A program made the position numbers and the translations under genes. Positions 49,982 to 59,001 of a stretch of 64,000 nt of DNA are shown here, piece after piece; the stretch's first letter is position 1; each line of letters begins with the position of its first letter. The stretch spans positions 310,001 to 374,000 of the forward strand of contig JBLXDU010000003.1 in the NCBI GenBank assembly GCA_048263775.1, given 5' to 3'. The stretch comes from UBA1479 sp048263775 (GTDB lineage Bacteria; Pseudomonadota; Alphaproteobacteria; Rhodospirillales; Casp-alpha2). The notes beneath the pieces were generated by a model. That model saw only the letters and a program-made list of their open reading frames with translations, had not been told where the DNA came from and searched no databases.

Positions 49982-51658
49982 ATGACCAACACGACCAGCG
50001 CCAACAAAATCTGGGGCCGTTCGGCCTTTATCGAACTGCTGAAGCAGGAAGGCGTGACCCACATGTTCGGCAATCCGGGGACCACGGAACTGCCTATTAT
50101 GCACGCGCTGGCCGACCATCCGGACATGACCTACGTCCTGGGCCTGCAGGAGGCGCTCGTCGTCGCCATGGCCGACGGCTATTCCCGCGCCTCGGGCAAG
50201 CTGGTCGCCTGCAACGTCCATGTGGCCCCGGGATTGGGCAACGCCATGGGCTCGCTGTTCAACGCGAAATTCACCAACACGCCGATGATCCTGACCGCCG
50301 GGCAGCAGGAACAGGGCCACGGCCTGACGGAGCCGGTGCTGTACGGCGATCTTGTGTCCATGGCCCGGCCGCTGGTGAAATGGGCGGTCGAAGTAACGCA
50401 GTTGGAAGACCTTCCCCGCATCATCCACCGCGCCGCCAAGGTCGCCATGACGCCGCCGATGGGACCCGTGTTCCTGTCGCTGCCGGGCGACATCCTCAAC
50501 GACGAGGCGGGCCTGGACCTGGGATCGGCAACCCGCATCGACACCCGCGTTCGTCCGTCCGACGAGGTGCTGGAAACCCTGGCCAAACGCATCCTGGCGG
50601 CCGAGAACCCGGTGGTCGTGGTCGGCGACGAGATGGTGAAAAGCGACGCACTCGCCGAGGCCGCGGCCTTCGCAACAACGCTGGGCGCACCCGTGTATCA
50701 ATCATCCGCCCCCTACGGCGCCCAGTTCCTCAACGAGCACCCCTGCTTCATGGGCGCGCTGGAGCGCAGCCAGAAGCAGGCGCGCGCCGCGCTGGAGCCC
50801 TATGACCTGATGATCGCCCTCGGCACCGATCCCCTGGTTATGTCGGTCTACAGCCCCATCGACCCGCTGCCGGACGGCATGAAAATCGTGCAGATCGGCC
50901 TCAACGAATGGGACATCGCCAAGAACTATCCGGTCGAGGTGGCGGCCCTGGGCGACCTGAAGACCACCCTGCCCGCGCTCGCCGACATGCTGGCCAAGAT
51001 CGGCGGCAACACCCAAGCCGCCCGCGCCAAGGCCTCCATCGAGGCCCTGGCCGCGACCAACTGGTCGGCCCGCCGGACCCGAATTCTTACCGAACTGTCG
51101 GACAATGACGGGCCGCAGCCCATCGACCCCCGCCAGCTTGCCAAGATGATCACCGACGTCCTGCCGGAGAATGCGATCATCGTGAACGAAGGCCTGACCT
51201 CGGCCCGGCTGCTGGATCAGCTGTTCCCGTTCCGCGACCGCTTCGCCTATCACGGCTTGGCGTCGGGGGGCATCGGCTGGGGCCTGCCGGCCGCCGTCGG
51301 CGTGCAGATCGCCCAGCCCGACCGTCCCGTGGTCGCCGTGATCGGCGACGGCAGTGCCATGTATTCGATTCAGGCCCTATGGACGGCGGCGGCCATGAAA
51401 CTGCCGCTGACCTACGTGATCGCCAACAATGGCGGCTATCGCATCATCAAGCAGCGCCTGAAATCCTTCCATGGCTCGGAAAACTACATCGCCATGGATT
51501 TCGTCGACCCGCCCATCGATTTCGTCGCCGTGGCGTCGGGCATGGGCCTGACGGCGGAACGCATCACCGATCCCGCCCGCGTGCGGACGGCGCTGAACGA
51601 AGCCATCGCCAACCCGGGTCCGAACTTGCTGGAAATCGTGGTCGACGGAACGGTCTAA
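49982..51658 (+). CDS. Thiamine-diphosphate enzyme, benzoylformate decarboxylase-like
   Basis: The 558-residue ThDP enzyme has an N-terminal GNPGTTELPIMHAL with the cofactor-activating Glu. NVHVAPGLGNAMG and NEHPCFMG carry His residues at the positions of the two active-site His of benzoylformate decarboxylase. The ThDP motif is GDGSAMYSIQALWTAA ending in ANNGGY. No FAD-dependent acetolactate synthase features stand out. It would decarboxylate an aryl- or alkyl-2-oxo acid. It is a single gene under the GntR-type site; the convergent neighbours are SDR and CaiB genes. The start follows GAGGCAGAGACCACC. Confidence 0.88.
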   Translation: MTNTTSANKIWGRSAFIELLKQEGVTHMFGNPGTTELPIMHALADHPDMTYVLGLQEALVVAMADGYSRASGKLVACNVHVAPGLGNAMGSLFNAKFTNTPMILTAGQQEQGHGLTEPVLYGDLVSMARPLVKWAVEVTQLEDLPRIIHRAAKVAMTPPMGPVFLSLPGDILNDEAGLDLGSATRIDTRVRPSDEVLETLAKRILAAENPVVVVGDEMVKSDALAEAAAFATTLGAPVYQSSAPYGAQFLNEHPCFMGALERSQKQARAALEPYDLMIALGTDPLVMSVYSPIDPLPDGMKIVQIGLNEWDIAKNYPVEVAALGDLKTTLPALADMLAKIGGNTQAARAKASIEALAATNWSARRTRILTELSDNDGPQPIDPRQLAKMITDVLPENAIIVNEGLTSARLLDQLFPFRDRFAYHGLASGGIGWGLPAAVGVQIAQPDRPVVAVIGDGSAMYSIQALWTAAAMKLPLTYVIANNGGYRIIKQRLKSFHGSENYIAMDFVDPPIDFVAVASGMGLTAERITDPARVRTALNEAIANPGPNLLEIVVDGTV

Positions 51659-51669
51659 CCCGCCCCCGG

Positions 51670-52470
51670 TCAGTGAAAGGTCAAGCCGCCGGTCGGGCTG
51701 ATGGTCGATCCGGTGAGAAAGGCCGAATCCTCTGAGGCCAGGAAGGTGGCGACGCCGCCGATGTCCTCGGGATTGGCGATTCCTAATGGTGCGCGCTGCT
51801 GAATACGGGCGTATTGCGCCCGATGCAGGTCGGTCATTTCGATTTTTCCTTCGAAACCGTCCCAGGACGGCGATTCCCCAATCAGGGTCACGGCGATGCA
51901 GTTGACCCGCACCTTATGGCGGGCCATCTCCTTGCCGATCACCTTGGTCGTCATCACCAGCCCACCGGCATAAAGCGCCACGGTGGTCTGACCCGCCGTC
52001 GGCACCCGTCCGCCTTCCGACGTGACGAACATGCAACTGCCGCTTTCGCGCTCGATCATATGGGGCAGGACCGCGTGCAGCGGCAGCAGCTTCGCCGCCG
52101 TCGCACGGGACACGACCTCGGTCACGGCGGCGACGTCGATCTCGTTGAAGATGCCGCGGACGCTGGGGTCGTTGGTGTCCTGCGACGGTACGCCGGAGGC
52201 ACTGGCGACCAGCACGTCGATTTGGCCGTGCGCCCGCACCGTATGGGCCGCCAAGGCATCCATATCGGCCTTCGACTGCACGTCGGCGGCGACGAAGTCC
52301 GCTGACCCACCATCCTTCCGCAGGGCCTCGACGACCATTCGGCCTTTTTCTTCCGACCGGCCGGAGACGACGACCGTCGCCCCCTCGGCCGCGAAGCGGC
52401 GGGCGACGCCCAGGCCGATGCCGCCGGTCGATCCGGTAATGATCGCGACTTTTCCTTGGAGTTTACCCAT
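51670..52470 (-). CDS. SDR-family protein lacking the YxxxK catalytic pair
   Basis: This 266-residue SDR-fold protein has a normal TGSTGGIGLG cofactor motif (12-21), VSGRSEEKG and the C-terminal FLTGSTISPTGG. Around the active site it reads VALYAGGLVM (164-173). Aligning the following helix places Val164 and Ala168 where Tyr and Lys should be, and the NAG motif is ASASG. Classical dehydrogenase chemistry is therefore doubtful. It lies 35 bp behind the CaiB-like gene, so the two probably form a transcript. Substrate unknown. Confidence 0.83.
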   Translation of the reverse strand: MGKLQGKVAIITGSTGGIGLGVARRFAAEGATVVVSGRSEEKGRMVVEALRKDGGSADFVAADVQSKADMDALAAHTVRAHGQIDVLVASASGVPSQDTNDPSVRGIFNEIDVAAVTEVVSRATAAKLLPLHAVLPHMIERESGSCMFVTSEGGRVPTAGQTTVALYAGGLVMTTKVIGKEMARHKVRVNCIAVTLIGESPSWDGFEGKIEMTDLHRAQYARIQQRAPLGIANPEDIGGVATFLASEDSAFLTGSTISPTGGLTFH

Positions 52471-52505
52471 CTGTTCCTCGTCTGCTGTGCGTATGCCGGG
52501 CGCGC

Positions 52506-53672
52506 TCAATCCGTGCGCCGGGGCCAGCCGGGCTGCTTCAGGTCGTCCGTATGTTGGCCCAGGGTCGGCGCGGGATGCTTCACCCGGCCCGGCGTGGCGC
52601 TCAGCTTCGGCACGATGCCCGGGGTCTTCATGGGTTTACCGTGGGAGGTCACCGTATCCAGGATCATCTCACGCGCCTGGTACTGGGGGTCCTCGACGAT
52701 GTCGGCGATGGTATAGGTCTTGCCGACGGGGACGGAGACGGCGTCGAGCCGCGCGATAACCTCGTCACAGGTCATGGTCGCCGCCCATTCCTGGATCGCC
52801 GCATCGATCCGCTCCACATGCCGCGCGCGGCCGTCGTTATGTTTCAGTTCCGGATCGTCGGCCAGGTCCTGGCGGCCCATCTCGGTCATCAGGCGCTGGA
52901 AGATGCTGTCGCCGTTGCCGGCGATCAGGACGTATTGGTCGTCCTTACACAGATAGGCGTTGGTCGGCACGATGCCAGGCAGGGCGCTGCCCGTGCGCTC
53001 GCGCACGACGCCGGCGGAGGTATATTCCGTCAGGGTACTTTCCATCACGTTGAACACGGATTCATAGAGGGCGACGTCGACCACCTGGCCCTCACCGCCG
53101 TTCACGTTGACATGGTGCAGGGCGAACATCAGGCCCATCACCCCGTGCATCGACGCCAGGGTGTCGCCGATGGAAATGCCGACCCGCACCGGCACGCGGC
53201 CCGGCTCGCCGGTGATATAGCGCAGCCCGCCCATGGATTCGCCCAAAACGCCGAAGCCTGGCTTGTCCTTGTAAGGGCCCGTCTGGCCGAAGCCGGAGAT
53301 CCGCAGCATGACCAGCTTGGGATTGATGGCGTGAAGCTGGTCCCAGCCCAGGCCCCATTTCTCCAGGGTGCCCGGCTTGAAGTTCTCGATGACAACGTCG
53401 GCTTCCTTGGCCAGTGCGAGAACCACGTCACGGCCTTCCGGAGACTTCAGGTCAAGACAGACCGAACGTTTGTTGCGCGACTGGATCTCCCACCAAAGCG
53501 AGGTTCCGTCCTGCACGATGCGCCATTTTCGCAAACCGTCGCCGGCCCCGGCCGACTCGACCTTGATCACGTCGGCGCCGAAATCGGCCAGCGTCTTGGC
53601 CGCAAAGGGCCCGGCCACGAACTGGCCCAGTTCAATCACTTTCAATCCTTGAAGAGCTTCCATGTCCCGCAT
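52506..53672 (-). CDS. CaiB/BaiF family CoA-transferase
   Basis: The 388-residue family III CoA-transferase opens LQGLKVIELGQFVAGPFAAKTLADFGADVIKVE (VIELGQFVAGPFAAKTLADF, then GADVIKVES). It has NKRSVCLDLKSPEGRD with the catalytic Asp just downstream, VVIENFKPGTLEKWG and SGFGQTGPYKDKPGFG. It moves CoA between carboxylic acids, such as succinyl-, formyl- or carnitine-type donors. It is upstream of the SDR gene on the same strand. The preferred start could also be the ATG three codons later. Specificity cannot be assigned. Confidence 0.92.
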   Translation of the reverse strand: MRDMEALQGLKVIELGQFVAGPFAAKTLADFGADVIKVESAGAGDGLRKWRIVQDGTSLWWEIQSRNKRSVCLDLKSPEGRDVVLALAKEADVVIENFKPGTLEKWGLGWDQLHAINPKLVMLRISGFGQTGPYKDKPGFGVLGESMGGLRYITGEPGRVPVRVGISIGDTLASMHGVMGLMFALHHVNVNGGEGQVVDVALYESVFNVMESTLTEYTSAGVVRERTGSALPGIVPTNAYLCKDDQYVLIAGNGDSIFQRLMTEMGRQDLADDPELKHNDGRARHVERIDAAIQEWAATMTCDEVIARLDAVSVPVGKTYTIADIVEDPQYQAREMILDTVTSHGKPMKTPGIVPKLSATPGRVKHPAPTLGQHTDDLKQPGWPRRTD

Positions 53673-53784
53673 TCCGTTTATTGATGGTCATCGCGGCATG
53701 ACGTTTGCGCACGCCGGAACGGCAGCATCGACAAGGGGGGGCGGAAAAGCAACCCGGACCGCACGGAAGGAAGAAATGAAGCGC

Positions 53785-54408
53785 CTAGGCCGCAACCCAA
53801 CCGGTCAGTGGTTCCGCCAGGTTTTCCCAAGGCAGATAGCCCGCCGTGACCAGCATGGCCTTCTGATCCTCAACCGCGAGCAACGTCGGAAACCCGGTGA
53901 TGCCCGAGCTTTGCGCGAACCAGAAATCGCCCTGGGTTTCTTCCCGCATGTCGGGGGAGGTCAGCAGGGCGAAGAATTCGTCGCGGTCGAAACCGAATTC
54001 ACCGGCGATATCAGCAAGCACCGCTTCCTTCGCCGTGTCGCGGTTGTCGACATAGAAGGCATGGTGGAGATGGGCCAGGAACGGCAGCGCCTTGGCCTCA
54101 TCCAGCTTGCGCGCCGTGACCACGGCGCGGCAGGCCGGTTCCGTGTCGTAGACGAAATTGTCCTGATCGAAGAAGGCGAAATCAAAAGGCTGGCCCGTCG
54201 CGTCCTGCACATGCTGCCAATGGTCGCGGATGTAGTCCTTGTCCTTGCCGCGCATGGGATGGACCGTGCCGGGGCGCAGGCCGCCGACCATGACCCGCAC
54301 GGGTGCGGCGTCACCGAAGGATTGCGCGACCTTGTCGATGACCGGGGAAAAGCCCCAGCACCAGGAGCACATGGGATCGGCGACGTAGAGGAAATGCTTG
54401 CTCATCAT
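53785..54408 (-). CDS. DsbA-family (FrnE-like) thioredoxin-fold oxidoreductase
   Basis: The 207-residue protein has the active site CSWC at about 14-17 within LYVADPMCSWCWGFSPV, then the inserted helical domain (about 60-150). The cis-Pro region reads GITGFPTLLAVEDQ. There is no signal peptide, so it is a cytosolic FrnE/COG3531-type protein rather than periplasmic DsbA. Members are linked to thiol isomerisation and oxidative stress. It lies 57 bp behind the ArsR gene on the same strand, which suggests co-regulation with the electrophile-stress pair. Confidence 0.87.
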   Translation of the reverse strand: MMSKHFLYVADPMCSWCWGFSPVIDKVAQSFGDAAPVRVMVGGLRPGTVHPMRGKDKDYIRDHWQHVQDATGQPFDFAFFDQDNFVYDTEPACRAVVTARKLDEAKALPFLAHLHHAFYVDNRDTAKEAVLADIAGEFGFDRDEFFALLTSPDMREETQGDFWFAQSSGITGFPTLLAVEDQKAMLVTAGYLPWENLAEPLTGWVAA

Positions 54409-54465
54409 CCCGAAGTCTAACGCCCCTCGCCGCCCAGGCCAATCGGACGATCAGGCAAGGCCGGC

Positions 54466-54765
54466 TCACTTCGCCGTGAGCACCGCCTTCAACAGGCCGG
54501 GAAAGCGTTTGTCCAGTTCCTTGCGGCGCAGGGAGTTCATATGCACGGTGCCGTCGTTGCGCGTCCACACCAGGCCTGCCTCGCGCAGCACCCGGAAGTG
54601 ATGGGACATGCTCGATTTCGGGCGGCCGCCGTCCAGCGCGTTGCAGCTGGCCTCGCCCTCATCCGCCAGGCGGCGGACGATGTCCATGCGCACAGGGTCG
54701 CTGAGGGCATGCAGCAGATGCTCCAACGAGACGGCGTCGATGTCCGGGTGTTTGAACGGTCGCAT
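54466..54765 (-). CDS. ArsR-family repressor
   Basis: This 99-residue winged-HTH protein has HLLHALSDPVRMDIVRRLAD, the recognition region KSSMSHHFRVLREAGLVWTRNDG and a beta wing. The metal-binding ELCVCDL motif of ArsR/SmtB is absent. The single Cys, SCNAL at about residue 41, could be a thiol sensor. It is divergent from the old-yellow-enzyme gene, and an 18-bp palindrome lies in the 107-bp gap. It probably represses both directions and responds to electrophiles, as in comparable ArsR-type regulators. The effector is inferred. Confidence 0.9.
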   Translation of the reverse strand: MRPFKHPDIDAVSLEHLLHALSDPVRMDIVRRLADEGEASCNALDGGRPKSSMSHHFRVLREAGLVWTRNDGTVHMNSLRRKELDKRFPGLLKAVLTAK

Positions 54766-54803
54766 GGCCGATTATTTATCACATAAATTTTGATATTGCT
54801 ATT

Positions 54804-54821
54804 GTTCGAAATATATCGAAC
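54804..54821. promoter_or_regulatory. Palindromic operator candidate between arsR and the OYE gene
   Basis: GTTCGA-AATATA-TCGAAC has perfect six-base arms and an AT-rich centre in the divergent promoter. It lies 38 bp before the ArsR start codon and 51 bp before the OYE ATG, the expected place for an ArsR-type site. Confidence 0.65.
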
Positions 54822-54872
54822 TATAGAACTAACGGCGATACAGCCACCCCCACCCATATACGGAGTTTCCCC

Positions 54873-55973
54873 ATGTCGACCCTATTCGATCCCTTTACCC
54901 TGAAAGACGTCACCCTGCGCAACCGCATCGCGGCGTCGCCCATGTGCCAATATTCCGCCGTGGACGGCATGCCCAACGACTGGCACCGCATCCATGTACC
55001 CGCCCTGGCCCGGGGCGGCGCCGGACTGGTCATCATCGAGGCCACCGCCGTCTCGCCCGAAGGCCGCATCACTCCCGGCTGCACGGGCCTGTGGAACGAT
55101 GATCAGGCCGAGGCCCTGGCCGTCGTCGCCCGCGAGATCGAAGCGGCGGGGTCCGTTCCCGGCATCCAGATCGGCCACGCCGGTCGCAAGGCCAGCGCCA
55201 ACCGCCCGTGGGAAGGCGATGACCACATCGCCGCGGACGATCCGCGCGGCTGGGAAACCATCGCCCCCTCGGCCATCGCCTACGGCGGGGGCCTGCCCAA
55301 GGTGCCCCGCGCCATGACCAAGGCCGACATCGACCGCGTGCGGGGGGATTTCGTCGCCGCCGCCAAACGCGCCCGCGACGCCGGATTCAAGTGGCTGACC
55401 CTGCATTTCGCCCATGGCTATCTGGCGCAAAGCTTCTTTTCCGCCCATTCCAATCAGCGCGACGACGAATACGGCGGCAGCGCCGAAAACCGGGGCCGAT
55501 TCCTGGTCGAAACCCTGGCCGCCGTGCGCGAAGTCTGGCCGGAAAACCTGCCCCTGACGGCGCGATTCGGGGTCATCGAATTCGACGGCCGGGACGAGGA
55601 AACCCTCACCGAATCCATCGCCCTGGTGAACCGTTTCAAGGAAGCGGGCCTGGATTTCATAGACGTCAGCATGGGATTCTCGACGCCGGAGGCAAACATC
55701 CCCTGGGGCCCGGCCTTCCTGGCACCGGTCGCCGAACGGGTGCGCCGGGAAACCGGCCTGCCCGCCGCGACCAGCTGGTACATCAGCCAGCCGGCCCAGG
55801 CGGACCAGATGGTCCGCGACGGCCAGGTCGATCTCGTGATGCTGGGGCGGCCGCTGCTGGCCAATCCGCATTGGCCCTACATGGCGGCGCAGGAACTGGG
55901 CGTGGATAACCCCGCCTGGGCCACCTTGCCTCCGCCCTACGCCCATTGGCTGGCGCGCTACCGGGCGGCCTGA
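54873..55973 (+). CDS. NADH:flavin oxidoreductase, old yellow enzyme (YqjM-like)
   Basis: The 366-residue FMN ene-reductase shows RIAASPMCQYSAVDG, with the Cys of the YqjM (thermophilic-like) class at about residue 26. IQIGHAGRKAS, LHFAHGYLAQSFFSAHSNQRDDEYGGS (HFAHGYLAQSFFS, with the His pair, then RDDEYGGS) and VMLGRPLLANPHWP follow. The class reduces alpha,beta-unsaturated carbonyls, quinones or nitro compounds with NAD(P)H. The divergent ArsR gene suggests induction by such electrophiles. The stop overlaps the convergent nitronate monooxygenase gene by 16 bases. Confidence 0.93.
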   Translation: MSTLFDPFTLKDVTLRNRIAASPMCQYSAVDGMPNDWHRIHVPALARGGAGLVIIEATAVSPEGRITPGCTGLWNDDQAEALAVVAREIEAAGSVPGIQIGHAGRKASANRPWEGDDHIAADDPRGWETIAPSAIAYGGGLPKVPRAMTKADIDRVRGDFVAAAKRARDAGFKWLTLHFAHGYLAQSFFSAHSNQRDDEYGGSAENRGRFLVETLAAVREVWPENLPLTARFGVIEFDGRDEETLTESIALVNRFKEAGLDFIDVSMGFSTPEANIPWGPAFLAPVAERVRRETGLPAATSWYISQPAQADQMVRDGQVDLVMLGRPLLANPHWPYMAAQELGVDNPAWATLPPPYAHWLARYRAA

Positions 55974-57052
55974 CCGGCGGTTAATCGGCTGATGGCCGCG
56001 TCTGTTTCTTCCGCCAGCCGCGCCATCAGCTCCGCCGCCGTCTGGCGCCGGGACAACCCGACCCCCTGCCCCGCCCAAAGGGACAGCAGGCCCGCATCGC
56101 CGGCCTTTGCCGCCGCCGTGCGCATGGGCCGGGTCAGGGCGTTCTGCCACGGGAAGGGCAGCGGCGCGGCCTCGGCCCCGTCGCCTTCCATCATCGCCAT
56201 GAAGCGGTTTTCGATGCCGCGGGCGAAGCGGCCGGAAAAGGCCTGGGTGATTCGCGTCTGTTCGGGCTGAGCGGACAGCATGGCCGCCTTGTAGCATTCG
56301 GGCGTGCCGGCCTCGTCACAGGTCAGGAAGGCCGTGCCCATCTGCACCGCCTGGGCGCCGAGCGCCAGGGCGGCAGCGATGCCCCGCCCGTCCATGATTC
56401 CGCCGGACGCGACCACGGGCAGGGAAACGGCATCCACGACCTGCGGCACCAGGGCCAGGGTGCCGATCATCGCCGCTTCGAACGATCCAACGAAGGTGCC
56501 CCGATGGCCGCCGGCTTCCGCTCCCTGGGCGACCACGGCGTCGACCCCCAGCCGTTCCATTGCGACGGCCTCCGCCGGCGTGGTCACGGTGCCCATGACG
56601 AAGGTGCCGCGGGCCTGGAGCGCCGCGACCGCCTCAGACGAAATCAGACCAAAGGTGAAACTGAACACCTTGGCGCCGCTTTCAAGGGCCACGGGGAAGG
56701 TTTTCTCGAACGGGTCCGTCATGGCGTCGGGCAGGGCCGCTTGCGGCGCGTCCACATCCGCGCCCGCGCGCTGGACGGCGGCGACCGTGGTCTCCGCGTC
56801 GGCGGGAAGCGGCGGCACCGGCTGCGGCGCGAACAGGTTGACCCCGAAGGATCGGTTGGTCTGGCTCCTGACCTTCTCGACCGCCCCCCGGAACGCCTCC
56901 GGCGTCAGATAGGTCGCCCCCATGGACCCCAGGCCGCCCGCCTCGGACACAGCGACCACCAGATCCGGCGTATCGCTGCCTCCCGCCATGGGAGCCTGGA
57001 TCACGGGCAATGTCATCCCCAGGCGGGTCATCAGGGGGGTATGGGCAGGCAT
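55958..57052 (-). CDS. Nitronate monooxygenase (NPD-type) family protein
   Basis: This 364-residue TIM-barrel FMN protein has LPVIQAPMAGGSDTPDLVVAVSEAGGLGSMGA (IQAPMAGGSDTPDL, then SEAGGLGSMGA), VAQGAEAGGHRG with the catalytic His and IMDGRGIAAALALGAQAVQMGTAFL. The start at 57052 follows GGAGGACCGCC. The family oxidises alkyl nitronates or acts as an enoyl-reductase-like enzyme. It converges on the OYE gene. Confidence 0.9.
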   Translation of the reverse strand: MPAHTPLMTRLGMTLPVIQAPMAGGSDTPDLVVAVSEAGGLGSMGATYLTPEAFRGAVEKVRSQTNRSFGVNLFAPQPVPPLPADAETTVAAVQRAGADVDAPQAALPDAMTDPFEKTFPVALESGAKVFSFTFGLISSEAVAALQARGTFVMGTVTTPAEAVAMERLGVDAVVAQGAEAGGHRGTFVGSFEAAMIGTLALVPQVVDAVSLPVVASGGIMDGRGIAAALALGAQAVQMGTAFLTCDEAGTPECYKAAMLSAQPEQTRITQAFSGRFARGIENRFMAMMEGDGAEAAPLPFPWQNALTRPMRTAAAKAGDAGLLSLWAGQGVGLSRRQTAAELMARLAEETDAAISRLTAGQAAR

Positions 57053-57205
57053 GGCGGTCCTCCGGCATTGAAGTGGGTCACCCAAGGTTACTCCCGCCGC
57101 GGCCAGGAGGAAAAACGGTTTCCGCTGATCGTTCCGATCTGGCGCGCTGATACCTATTCAGCAGCAGCTTTCCGGGCATTGAGGGCGATGCGAAATTTTA
57201 ACTTG

Positions 57206-57226
57206 TGCAACTGATAATCATTTGCA
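57206..57226. promoter_or_regulatory. Fur-type operator upstream of the imelysin cluster
   Basis: A 21-bp palindrome has outer arms TGCAA and TTGCA and a TGATAATCA core; only one base pair breaks the symmetry. The core matches the centre of the classical Fur box (GATAATGATAATCATTATC), and the outer arms resemble alphaproteobacterial Fur/Mur sites. It lies 100 bp before the DUF2325 gene and is the only such site I saw. Confidence 0.8.
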
Positions 57227-57325
57227 TAATCAGCATCGACAGTCCCTGCGGATTGGGAGCAATGCCTGCCGGCGACCGACAGCCGTCAACTTCCCCCATC
57301 CAGCCAACCGGAGACAAACGCACCC

Positions 57326-58537
57326 ATGTGCGAGCTTTGCGGCGACGACGATCTTCACCTGCACGCCACGGCGCGGCGTAAGCGGCTGTGGGAAATGACC
57401 GCCGGATGGCATTGCTCCATCCTGGGCACCTGCCTGACCTTGGCTGACCTGCGCGCCCTGGCCCGCAAGCTGCCCCTGAAAATCCGCCAAGGCTTTCCCG
57501 TCGACTATCAGCTTCACGGTTTTTTCGTAAAGGAAGCCGATCAGCCGGGCCGCGCGGCCAAGATGCTGACCAAGCTGTTGGACCGCAAGCATGCGGCGGC
57601 AATCCGCCGCCTGCGCGGGATCAAGGATGCCAAGGGTCTGGAGGGCGCTTGGGTCGAGGCCATGGCCGCCGGCGACATTCCCGGACCCTACTGGGCGATC
57701 CTTAGCCATCCCGCCGCGACCACGGACCTATCGGAACGCATGTTCGCCGATGTCCACATGCTGTCCCACCTGGTCGGCGCCTCCAACCGGGGCGATATCC
57801 GCCGCCTGACGGACCTGGAAGAGGAAAACGCCGGGCTGCGCGACAAGCTTGCCAAACAGCAAAACCATCACCGCCAGCGCCTGGGCGAAAAGGAAAAGCA
57901 GATCAACGCGCTGCGTGACCAACTGCACCACGATCCCGACCGCGCCATCCGCATCGCTGCCCCGCAAACGCTGGACAGTGACGGCGCCTGTGCCTCCGTC
58001 CCGGCCCTGCAGGGCGAACTTCGCCACATGGAAATCCGCGCCGCCCAGGCCGACACCACCCTGCGCGGACAGCGCAGCCGCATCGAGGAACTGTCGCGCC
58101 TTGTCGACAGCCTGCTCGACGAGAACCGGTCCCTGGAAACGGCCCTGGTCCGCGAACGGGGCACCGGCCCCGCCGGCAGTGACTGCGACACCTCCTGCCC
58201 CTTCGATCTCGGCGGACGCAGCCTGCTTTACGTCGGCGGCCGGCAGCAGACCGTGCATCGCCTGAAATCCCTGGTCGAAGCCTGGAACGGCCATTTCCTG
58301 CACCATGACGGCGGCCTGGAAAAATCCATCAACGAACTGGCGGGTGCGGTGGTCAAGGCCGACGCCGTGGTGTTCCCCACGGACTGCGTCAGCCACGACG
58401 CGGCGCTTCAAGTCAAACGCCTGTGCCGCCAGACCATGAAACCGTTCGTGCCGCTGCGCAGTTCCGGCGTCGCCTCTTTCGTCGCCGGACTGCGTCACGG
58501 ATTGGAAAGTTTCGACGCCGCCGCCGGCGCCGACTAA
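57326..58537 (+). CDS. DUF2325-domain protein with N-terminal Cys/His cluster
   Basis: The 403-residue cytosolic protein has an N-terminus with many possible metal ligands: MCELCGDDDLHLH, then GWHCSILGTC. A helical region and a long charged coiled coil occupy about 155-285. A C-terminal DUF2325 domain runs from about 295 to the end (GRSLLYVGGRQQTVHRLK, then DAVVFPTDCVSHDAA, FVPLRSSG). It has no known activity. It is first in the Fur-box-led operon, so an iron-linked role is likely. It could sense metal or organise a complex through its coiled coil; both are inferences. Confidence 0.83.
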   Translation: MCELCGDDDLHLHATARRKRLWEMTAGWHCSILGTCLTLADLRALARKLPLKIRQGFPVDYQLHGFFVKEADQPGRAAKMLTKLLDRKHAAAIRRLRGIKDAKGLEGAWVEAMAAGDIPGPYWAILSHPAATTDLSERMFADVHMLSHLVGASNRGDIRRLTDLEEENAGLRDKLAKQQNHHRQRLGEKEKQINALRDQLHHDPDRAIRIAAPQTLDSDGACASVPALQGELRHMEIRAAQADTTLRGQRSRIEELSRLVDSLLDENRSLETALVRERGTGPAGSDCDTSCPFDLGGRSLLYVGGRQQTVHRLKSLVEAWNGHFLHHDGGLEKSINELAGAVVKADAVVFPTDCVSHDAALQVKRLCRQTMKPFVPLRSSGVASFVAGLRHGLESFDAAAGAD

Positions 58538-58542
58538 GCCCC

Positions 58543-59001
58543 ATGCGCGCCTTCGCCGCCCCATCCACTTTCATCGAACTGCCGTTCGGCGAGCAACTGT
58601 TGCTCTGGGCCGTGCGGCTCTGGATGCGCGGTCTTAGGGACGACATGCCCGATCAGACGATTCTCCGCACCGGTTTCAAGTTGGCCGGGGTTCCCGCCGC
58701 CCATGCGCCCCTCGACGGCCTGATGACTGTCCTGACCACTGCGGCGACCGATACCATCGATATTCACTGCCCACATTGCGCCGACATCAGCGCGGATGAA
58801 CACCTGTTGATGGACGTCATCGCCGGCCTGCAGTCCCCGGGCCGCGGCGGCAGCACCTTGTTCGCCTGTCGCCTGCCCCCGACCGCGCGGCGGACCGTGA
58901 TGGAGTTGGCGGGGCATCTGGCAGCCGTGTTTTCCGGCGCGGGGCTGATGATCCGTCCACGCGGACCGGTCTTCGGCCCCGAAAAACCCACGATTCATTG
59001 A
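58543..59001 (+). CDS. Hypothetical protein of the imelysin operon, with an HCPHC motif
   Basis: This 152-residue protein starts at the ATG 5 bp behind the DUF2325 stop. No signal peptide or TM is evident. It has an N-terminal helix (TFIELPFGEQLLLWAVRLWMRG), a central IDIHCPHCADISADEH motif that could bind a metal, and a C-terminal HLAAVFSGAGLMIRPRGP. I recognise no family. The tight spacing to the DUF2325 gene suggests a shared function, perhaps as a cytosolic partner. The ribosome site is not clear. Confidence 0.72.
   Translation: MRAFAAPSTFIELPFGEQLLLWAVRLWMRGLRDDMPDQTILRTGFKLAGVPAAHAPLDGLMTVLTTAATDTIDIHCPHCADISADEHLLMDVIAGLQSPGRGGSTLFACRLPPTARRTVMELAGHLAAVFSGAGLMIRPRGPVFGPEKPTIH

Noticed and set aside
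54804..54821. A LexA-type SOS box in the arsR promoter
   Set aside because: The alphaproteobacterial LexA site is a direct repeat, GTTC-N7-GTTC. Here the arms are inverted and flanked by an ArsR gene.
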